From NCBI RefSeq assembly GCF_027887165.1, contig NC_077227.1, positions 353,098,610 through 353,162,609 on the forward strand: a stretch of DNA of 64,000 bases. The letters run 5' to 3'. This document shows, piece after piece, positions 57,550 through 64,000 of this stretch. The stretch's first letter is position 1. The number at the start of each line of letters is the position of its first letter. The notes under the pieces were generated by a model. The model searched no databases, had not been told where the DNA came from, and worked only from the letters and a program-made list of their open reading frames with translations. Both the position numbers and the translations under genes were made by a program. Source of the DNA: Monodelphis domestica (Eukaryota > Chordata > Mammalia > Didelphimorphia > Didelphidae).

Positions 57550-57772
57550 TTGGTAGCTGAGTTGTACAGTGGAATCAGGAAGACATATTCTAGAATTCAA
57601 ATCCAGCTTTAGACACTAGCTGTGTGACCCCAAACAAATTACTTGACCCTGTTCTTCATCTATAAAATGAGTTGGCAAAGGAAATGACTAACCATTCTAT
57701 TTTCTTTGTCAAGAAAACCCCAAATAGGGTCACAAAAATTGGACATGGCTAAAAATGAGTGAACAACAACAT
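57550..57772 (+). repeat. MAR1-like SINE with RTE-type tail
   Basis: 'tcaaatccagctttagacac', 'tagctgtgtgaccccaaaca', 'aaaatgagttggcaaaggaa', 'ccccaaatagggtcacaaaa' and 'gacatggctaaaaatgagtg' in plus order. Confidence 0.75.
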
Positions 57773-57984
57773 GCTTTGGACACTATATCTCTATTAATTC
57801 GGGCTAAGTTTGCATTAGTTTGAGACATAGCCGGGAAAAGGGAACTGAAGCAGCCTGCTTACACATTCCTATTTGAGTTTGAATTAAGCAAAAGTCTATG
57901 TTTTCTTCACATCAACTATCATGTAACTATATGTCCCTAGTCCTATATTTGTACCATTGCTTTTTTTGGGGGGGATGTCCATAT

Positions 57985-58140
57985 ATGTATCATTTAAAAA
58001 TTAAAAAATTATTTTCAATTATATGTAGAAACAATTTTTGACAATTATTTTCTGACATTTTGTGAGTCAGAATTTCTCCCTTTTACTTTCCCCCCCTTCC
58101 AAGTGGGCAGTAAATGGTCTGATTATAGTACCGTTGATTT
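57985..58140 (-). repeat. Old L1 3' UTR fragment
   Basis: 'aacaatttttgacaattatt' and 'gagtcagaatttctcccttt' resemble the L1 3' UTR start seen at 45165, in reverse orientation. Short. Confidence 0.4.
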
Positions 58141-59034
58141 TTAAATACAGCAATGAAGCTTTATGTGAATGGATATTCATGTATTAATCTACTATAATTC
58201 AATTCAACTCATCTAACTTTTTTTTTCTCCTTTGTATTCTGTTTTTAGGATTCTAATAGCATTTTGAACACCAGCTAACACCAAACACTTAATGGGAAAG
58301 AAGAAAACAATTGCTTGGGGGCATCATGGATTTAATCCATGTTCATCTCAATATTTTCAAATGTCTCTATCTCCATCTCTAGCTGTGCACAAATATCTCA
58401 GAATGATAAGCCTGGGGCCTTGAATGATTTTGTGGCCAAAGGAAAATATCTAAGCAATTGTAGTTAGTATACTCTACCTATTAAGGCAGGAAAGTGACTT
58501 AAACCTTTTAGAATGATTTCCAGTAAAAAGAATTGAAAACAAGGAATTTCTAGACTCAATTGTTAACAACATCAGTAGCAACAGCAACAAAGACATGTAG
58601 ATTCTCTTCGTAATCTGTTTTTAAAGAATTATGGGGCATGGAGGTTTGATTATAACTTGGTGAAATGAGTGATATGCAATTAGGGAATCAGGGAGTGATG
58701 AAAAGTGTTATAAAAACTCCCATTTCTTCAAGAAGTCTTGCTCTATTCGAATAAATATCTGGGTGGAGAGATGGGAAGTACACAGTTGGGTCTTGAGAGT
58801 TGACTTGTTCCCAGTAGCTACCTTACAGGTACCCATAAGTACTGAAAACTGACTAATGTGAGGGATTTCTTACTTTCCTGGATGAGACTTTTCACAACTC
58901 TAAATAAGGTGCAGAAACATGTAATCCGATGTGTTCAACTGTCATAGTCTATGGCTAGGTTCAATACTGCCTTGTGGGATGTGAGTAGCCACAGTGGGTC
59001 CCTGGATTTTTCTCATGTATGCAGAGTTTAAAGA
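58141..59034. other. NMUR2 downstream flank, nothing recognised
   Basis: No coding exon or named repeat seen. Confidence 0.35.
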
Positions 59035-59190
59035 TAGAAGGGTTCTAAGAGATCCCTGCTTCCTACTTACTTCATTTTACATAGAGAAACTGACACTGTA
59101 GTGACTATCTCATAGTAAGTTAGTGACAGAGATGAGACCTGAACCAAGTCTTTTAAGTCTGAGGAACTATATCAACATATTGTCTTCTAT
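59035..59190 (+). repeat. MIR-like fragment
   Basis: 'cattttacatagagaaactg' and 'gagatgagacctgaaccaag' in MIR order. Confidence 0.55.
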
Positions 59191-59284
59191 TCACAGATGA
59201 TAGAGAATTAACTAGAGGAAACTATCTTCCCTGGATCTCAGGCTGGTCATTAGGAAACCCAGGAAGGCACATAAAACTCACAGA

Positions 59285-59530
59285 TAAGAGGCAATAAAAC
59301 AGTGCACATTGCTGCAGCACTTTAAGGGTTAAAAAGCTTTTTCCACATATTATTTAATCTTGATAGCCCTGTGATATAACTAGTAGAAGGATTATTTATA
59401 TACTCCCATTTTTCAGAAGACTACATTGAGGCTTGTAAATATGAAGTAACTTGCCTCAGGTCACATAATTACTAAAGATTAGAGCTAGGATTTTAGTAGA
59501 GTTCTCTGGTCACTCAATCCACTATCTCTA
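59285..59530 (+). repeat. MIR-like fragment
   Basis: 'gcactttaagggttaaaaag', 'cccatttttcagaagactac' and 'acttgcctcaggtcacataa' in MIR order. It would lie in or just beyond the NMUR2 3' UTR. Confidence 0.55.
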
Positions 59531-59905
59531 CATACAGATTTATCCTTTTATCTCTCTCTCTCTCAGTATCATTTTCTTCTCTTCCCCTATTTCAGCCCTT
59601 TTGCTACCCTGTCTCCCTTATCTTTCTACCCACAGAATCTATCCTGGGTCCAATTTTGACCAAAATATCAACTGATCTTTAAAGTTTTAATTGTCACCTT
59701 AAGCAAGCATTACTTTCAGAGATATTTGCATTTTAATACAAGCCTCCTGAAGACTGAAATCTGAGGAATGTAGCTATGATGATAAAAAAAAATTGAGATT
59801 AGGAGGGAGATTTTTGACTAAGAGATGTCATACCATTTTCCCCTTGGAATCACACATTATTTTCAAAGGCCATAGACCACCACAGGTCACCTTTGGCAGT
59901 GGAGT

Positions 59906-60123
59906 TCAGAGGACAGTGGACAAATGTGAGCTGCAGACTGATGTTCGATGGCATTCCCCAGGTAAGAAGGTATCCTTATGAGCAGGAGGGACACTTGGGG
60001 AATGCTTTGGATGCCAGTGTTTGCACAAGGGGGAGATCACATTTAGAAAGGCTTCACGGAATCGGTGGGAGAGCAGGTTGTAGATGATGGGGTTTACAGC
60101 AGAACTCAGGTAGAAGAAAACAC
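59906..60123 (-). CDS. NMUR2: Neuromedin U receptor 2, last coding exon
   Basis: NMUR2 is a rhodopsin-type G-protein-coupled receptor for neuromedin U and S, acting in the plasma membrane in feeding, stress and smooth-muscle control. This exon encodes the end of TM7 and the cytoplasmic tail: '[20 protein letters not shown]' (with the NPxxY motif), helix-8-like '[10 protein letters not shown]', then '[19 protein letters not shown]' and 'GECH'. Recalled human NMUR2 reads [57 protein letters not shown] at this place. NMUR1 differs (IFFYLGSAANPVLY), so NMUR2 is the better call. The exon starts with GT completing a glycine codon split over the intron. It codes 71 residues and a TGA, about 30 fewer than the human tail. 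On the minus strand, ATTAAA signals occur about 170 and 215 bases after the stop (59732-59737, 59686-59691). Earlier exons are not in the window. Confidence 0.95.
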
Positions 60124-60170
60124 CTAGGGACAGGCAGAAGGAAAAAGAAAAGGGAGGGGAAAGAAAGAAG
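60124..60170 (-). promoter_or_regulatory. NMUR2: 3' splice site of the last NMUR2 exon
   Basis: On the minus strand a long pyrimidine tract (TTTCTTTCCCCTCCC, TTTTCTTTTTCCTTCTG) leads to CCTAG, with the AG at 60124-60125, directly before the coding GT of the exon. This acceptor restores the glycine codon expected before VFFYL. Confidence 0.85.
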
Positions 60171-60204
60171 AATAATTGTGAGGTTATTTCAGAAAATTAT
60201 ATTA

Positions 60205-60320
60205 ATTTGTTTCAATAACCATTCATAGAGCATCTATTATGTCTAAGGCCCTGTTTAATGGTCCCAGGACACAATAATATTAAAAAAAATAAAGTTTCTA
60301 CCCTGAAAGAAATCTACCTT
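60205..60320 (-). repeat. L2 LINE 3' end in the NMUR2 intron
   Basis: 'ccattcatagagcatctatt' and 'aagtttctaccctgaaagaa' in reverse L2 order. Confidence 0.55.
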
Positions 60321-60339
60321 TGCTCCTTCTTGCTACCTT

Positions 60340-60530
60340 CTACCCATTTGCTCCAATTACTACTAGCTGTGTGACCCTTTTACCTTACCTGTCCAAGCTT
60401 TAGTTCCCTCATCTATAAAATGGCAATAACACCTACCTCAGAAGATTGCTGAGAGGAATATGCTTTGTAAGTATTTAAGTAATACAAAAGGTGAGTTATT
60501 ATTATTAACACAATATTTTCATGACTGATG
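60340..60530 (+). repeat. MIR-like SINE in the NMUR2 intron
   Basis: 'tactagctgtgtgacccttt', 'tccctcatctataaaatggc', 'acctacctcagaagattgct' and 'gtgagttattattatt' in MIR order. Confidence 0.7.
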
Positions 60531-60959
60531 ATTTCATCCTGTGAGTCCTCTCTTCATTGATTCATCTTGCAGTGCTCATTTGCCCTAATAGAATGTCTTG
60601 GTGAATAATATCCTAAAAGAGCTCCTTAATTCATGACCAATTTTCTGAAAATGAATGTCTCCTAAGGGACAGGCTGGTCCTCAGATGACAAACACTCAGC
60701 TCATCACTAAGTTTGGACTCAAAGTGTTTCAAGCTCGGTAGTGGCTACCCGGTCTTTTTATTCATTATCAGAACATCGAAGAATTCGGTTTCCCCTTGAG
60801 TCCATGATGACACATTAGAGGAAGATGGAAAAGAGGCAGTTGTTATTATGGAGGGATATGGAGCATAATAGATACTACTCAAATGAATCTCTGATCTTAT
60901 CTAGTCAGGAGTCACCTCTAGTGATGCAAATTGCAGCCTATCCATATCTGCCAATCCTG

Positions 60960-61090
60960 AGTGATTTTAGAATCATAGATTTGGAGCTGGAAGGGACCTT
61001 ACACAGCATCTAGTTAGAGCCTTGAATGGTACAGGCGAGAAAACAGGTTCAGGTGATTTGCCTAGGATCATATAACTAATAAGTCTCTAG
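60960..61090 (+). repeat. MIR-type fragment
   Basis: 'ttttagaatcatagatttgg', 'agctggaagggaccttacac' and 'tgatttgcctaggatcatat' resemble the common marsupial MIR/CR1-derived repeat. Confidence 0.55.
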
Positions 61091-61249
61091 TCATATATTC
61101 ATCCTGGGGGATCTACTCAATTTATTAGAGGCCTTGAACTCTTTCTCCATTCATAATGATATAATAACCTTTACTTCATAATAACTTTAAAAACTACTAA
61201 TAATGTGATATAGAACATGATTGAACACATTAGAAGTACAAAATGTAAT

Positions 61250-61605
61250 AGGAGGACCAAGGTGGTCATGATCAATTCCAGTGAAGGGGTGGGGAGGATA
61301 CCTGGAGATGACTTGTTGGAAGAAGCATTTGAACTGAGTATAGAAGGATGGATAGGATTTCAGTAAGTAGAAGGGGAATAAAAGGGCATTTCAGTAAAAG
61401 AGGGTTGGCTTAAGCAAAGATAAGAAGGTAAAAGTGTTCTAGTTTGTCTGGAGCATAAGGTATATGGAGTAGAATCACTTGAGATAAAGCTATAAGGGCC
61501 AAGTGGCCTTAGATTATGAAAAGCTCTGAATATTAGGCTGAGTAATTTGTGTTATTCATCTGGCAATGGGAAAGTAATAAAAAGTTTTAAGTGAGAACTG
61601 CTGGA
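61250..61605 (-). repeat. L2 LINE internal fragment
   Basis: 'gaagcatttgaactgagtat', 'gggcatttcagtaaaagagg' and 'gccttagattatgaaaagct' follow the reverse of the L2 region. In the NMUR2 intron. Confidence 0.55.
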
Positions 61606-63359
61606 AAATGAACTGCCCATAAGGAGAATTCACTGGGCACTGGTATATACAACTAAGGGACCGAATTCTTGTGATCTCACTGAGAAAGAGCTAATCTATT
61701 GTACAAGACTTTAATGGAGATGACAAAATAATCCAATCAAAGCTATCAACCATACACTTAGAGATCAAAAAGAAAGAGATGAAAGGGAGCCCCTCCAGGA
61801 AACCTTGACTTGAGCTTGTTGACTCTGACTAGTCAAGTTCCTCTTTTTGATCTCTACTTTGTTAATTAATGTATAAATTCCCAGGGTAGAAACAGCAAGC
61901 TAAGCTTCCTTAAGAGGAAGGGAGATATATGTCTCTTCCTTGTGGTCTTTATTGAAATTCTTCATTGGAAACTTCCATTTTCAGGAACAAGTGTCACAAT
62001 TATCCCTCTGTTGCCATGAAAAAATTTTAAGAGAAAGAACTCCTGATACCTTTGTTTAACATTGCTCTGTTTTAGAAGACTCCATCCCATCTCTGGCCAC
62101 ACTCTTACCTAAGGAGTAGGATAATAGAATTTAGAGTCCCCTTTCTCCAAGAGTGATTCCCTATAGCTGGAGAGATTCTTTAGATGTTCCTGTTTGTGGA
62201 TGACATTACTTCTTGAAATTAGAATATTAAAGATTGATGATATATCAAAAGAGATTGGTCTAACAATACACACAAGAAATATTATAATTCAAAATGACTT
62301 CTGTTCAGATATCAACATGCATTTGTATGACTATTTTGTGGGAATAATATATAAATGTATATATATATATATCAGTATTTGTATCTGGGGCAGGTACTGT
62401 GGTAGGATAGTGAGTTACATATAAAATTATATAAGAAAGAAATGAGCTGGAATTTGTTTGGGAAAACATGTCATGTTATCAAGAATTTCAAATGGCTCCC
62501 AAACACAAAAACCATCTATTAAACAAAATGTCTTGATTCTATATCATTGTGAATCTTCTAACACAGTAAGGTCCAATAAATCAAAAGTTTAAGTAAACCA
62601 AAAAGAAATGGAGAGAGATATAGTGACATGTTGGAAGGCTATATCAGTTTCAGTGATGACCAGCCTATATGAAGAGGCATATAGAACATTATTGAAGAAA
62701 TGCATGTAATGGTGGGATGATTGGGTAAACCTCTAATCAATTTGACAAGATCAGAGAATATGGACCTTTGTTGGAAAGGCACTTTTTATGGAGGTTAGCA
62801 TGAACCCTGACTTCTTGCTAAAAGGACACAAAACTTCTCTATTAGTCCCTAGTAACTCCTGATCGCTGATTGAGATTTAGGAGGATAGATTCTTTTTAGA
62901 AGATCCACCCTTTCTATGATCTTTAAGAGTGAATAGTAAACTTCTACCTCATTTACCCACTTTTCTTTTCCTATGCTTACTCTCCTTTGAAATTTCAGAC
63001 CAGAGTATAGAAAGAATGGGGAAAGGGAGGAAAGAGGAGGTAATTTCTCCTTGAGCAGGAGCAGAAAATGATGACTTTCAGGAGAAGCATAAGGTCAGCA
63101 GCTTATGCTAGTCCAAGTGAGCCTGAGAAGAGATTTATTGGACTCTACAATCACTGGCTGCTTTCTTCTAGAATTCTATTTTTTTTTAAATTTTCTATTT
63201 CTATTTCCATATTTATTTCTATTTCTATATATTTATGTTATATAGTCAACTCCACCAATAAAAAATGCCTAAATAAATGTAGAAAAAACGTGCAAAATCA
63301 CAAACTCCACATCATTTACAATTAAAAAATATATAAATTATACACATATGCTAATATGA
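61606..63359. other. NMUR2 intron, nothing certain
   Basis: A short TA tract (62358-62374) and a tattte-like T/A/C-rich tract (63180-63240, tatttctatttc) are present. 63095-63170 resembles 7905-7975. I looked for the preceding NMUR2 exon (TM6 'CWAPFH' region) on the minus strand and did not find it. Confidence 0.4.
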
Positions 63360-63860
63360 ACATCTTCTGCTTTTGAGTTCCCTTTGAATTTGTTTTAAAT
63401 TGATAATTTTTCTCTTGATTTTGTGGATTTAAAAAATGTAATCATAGTATATATTATTTTTATTCTCTTTTCATCTCTTCATATATTTCCCTTATTTTCT
63501 TTATATTCCCAATTTGCTATTTTGAATAACATAATAAAATCTATTACAATGAAATGTCACCATCTATTTAGCCATTTCTCTTAATCATTGCATTTGTGTT
63601 ATTTCCAGTTATTTTTTCATATCAAAGAAAGCGTCCATGAATATTTTTTTGTATATACATAGCTTTTTGCCCTCTCAATAATGCCCCTAGGACTTAGTCC
63701 TTAGTAATGGGATCCCTAGGGCAATAAACATGAACAGCTTTATAGCTCTTAATATACATTTCCATCTTGTTTTCTAAAAAAAATTCACAGCTTCTCCAGC
63801 AATGTAATATTAAGCCTATTTATCCCTGTTACTATCAGCATTTAAATTCATCAACTAACC
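63360..63860 (-). repeat. Old L1 3' portion
   Basis: 'tttagccatttctcttaatc', 'catttgtgttatttccagtt', 'agcgtccatgaatatttttt' and 'ttcacagcttctccagcaat' follow the ORF2 C-terminal region of old L1s in reverse orientation. In the NMUR2 intron. Confidence 0.55.
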
Positions 63861-64000
63861 CATCTGGTTCTCAGTTAACATATCGTATTTAGGATAATAT
63901 TTAGCTAAATTAGTCCTTAGGCAACAGACACAACTTGTTACCAGGACCATACTCTTTTCAAAACCCAGTCTTTTTCGATTGGTCATACCCAGTGAAACTT

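Noticed and set aside
60124-64000. Search for the preceding NMUR2 exon (TM6 and extracellular loop 3)
   Set aside because: No minus-strand text resembling NKMLFVL or CWAPFHIDRLF was found. It probably lies outside the window.

Overview
The window looks like metatherian (marsupial) nuclear DNA, most likely from an opossum-type genome. It is dominated by L1 copies of two related subfamilies and a tRNA-headed SINE of the kind known from Monodelphis (SINE-1_MD-like). It also holds SINEs whose tail resembles RTE (MAR1-like), old L2, MIR and CR1/L3 pieces, hAT DNA transposons and endogenous retroviral fossils. Family names are recalled from memory, not from a database search. Only one host-gene exon is convincing: the last coding exon of the neuromedin U receptor 2 gene (NMUR2), minus strand, 59906-60123. 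It carries the TM7 NPIIY motif and a cytoplasmic tail. No other NMUR2 exon is visible, so the rest of the gene should lie beyond the right edge, and most of the window is its downstream flank.

Layout. 1-18.8 kb is AT-rich intergenic DNA with scattered old repeats, a 952-bp hAT transposon with a perfect 8-bp target duplication (1869-2820), and a ~580-bp pyrimidine-rich pentanucleotide array abutting a SINE (3418-3999). 18.9-30.7 kb holds an older L1 5' part followed by L1 copy A (plus strand). Copy A is itself interrupted by a SINE joined to a short antisense mRNA-like 3' end, a solo LTR, and a 3.8-kb LTR element without recognisable coding capacity. A ~200-bp fragment of a PBDC1 pseudogene follows directly. 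30.9-44.6 kb is one old plus-strand L1 cut into pieces by a small hAT element, a SINE, a 211-bp unknown, a near-complete minus-strand L1 (copy B, 32669-39871, 17-bp target duplication), a gammaretrovirus-like pol remnant and a 769-bp LTR-like insertion. 44.6-46.5 kb holds two more old L1 ends. 49051-55353 is L1 copy C (minus), full length with a 15-bp target duplication, an intact 307-residue ORF1 and an ORF2 with about four lesions. 55.4-64 kb contains old repeats and the NMUR2 exon with part of its upstream intron.

I saw no operon, CRISPR array, RNA gene or new biochemical system. The most useful observations are the tandem monomers in the 5' UTRs of L1 copies B and C, the double-ended SINE/mRNA insertion, the PBDC1 fragment, the shortened NMUR2 tail, and the well-resolved nesting order of the insertions.
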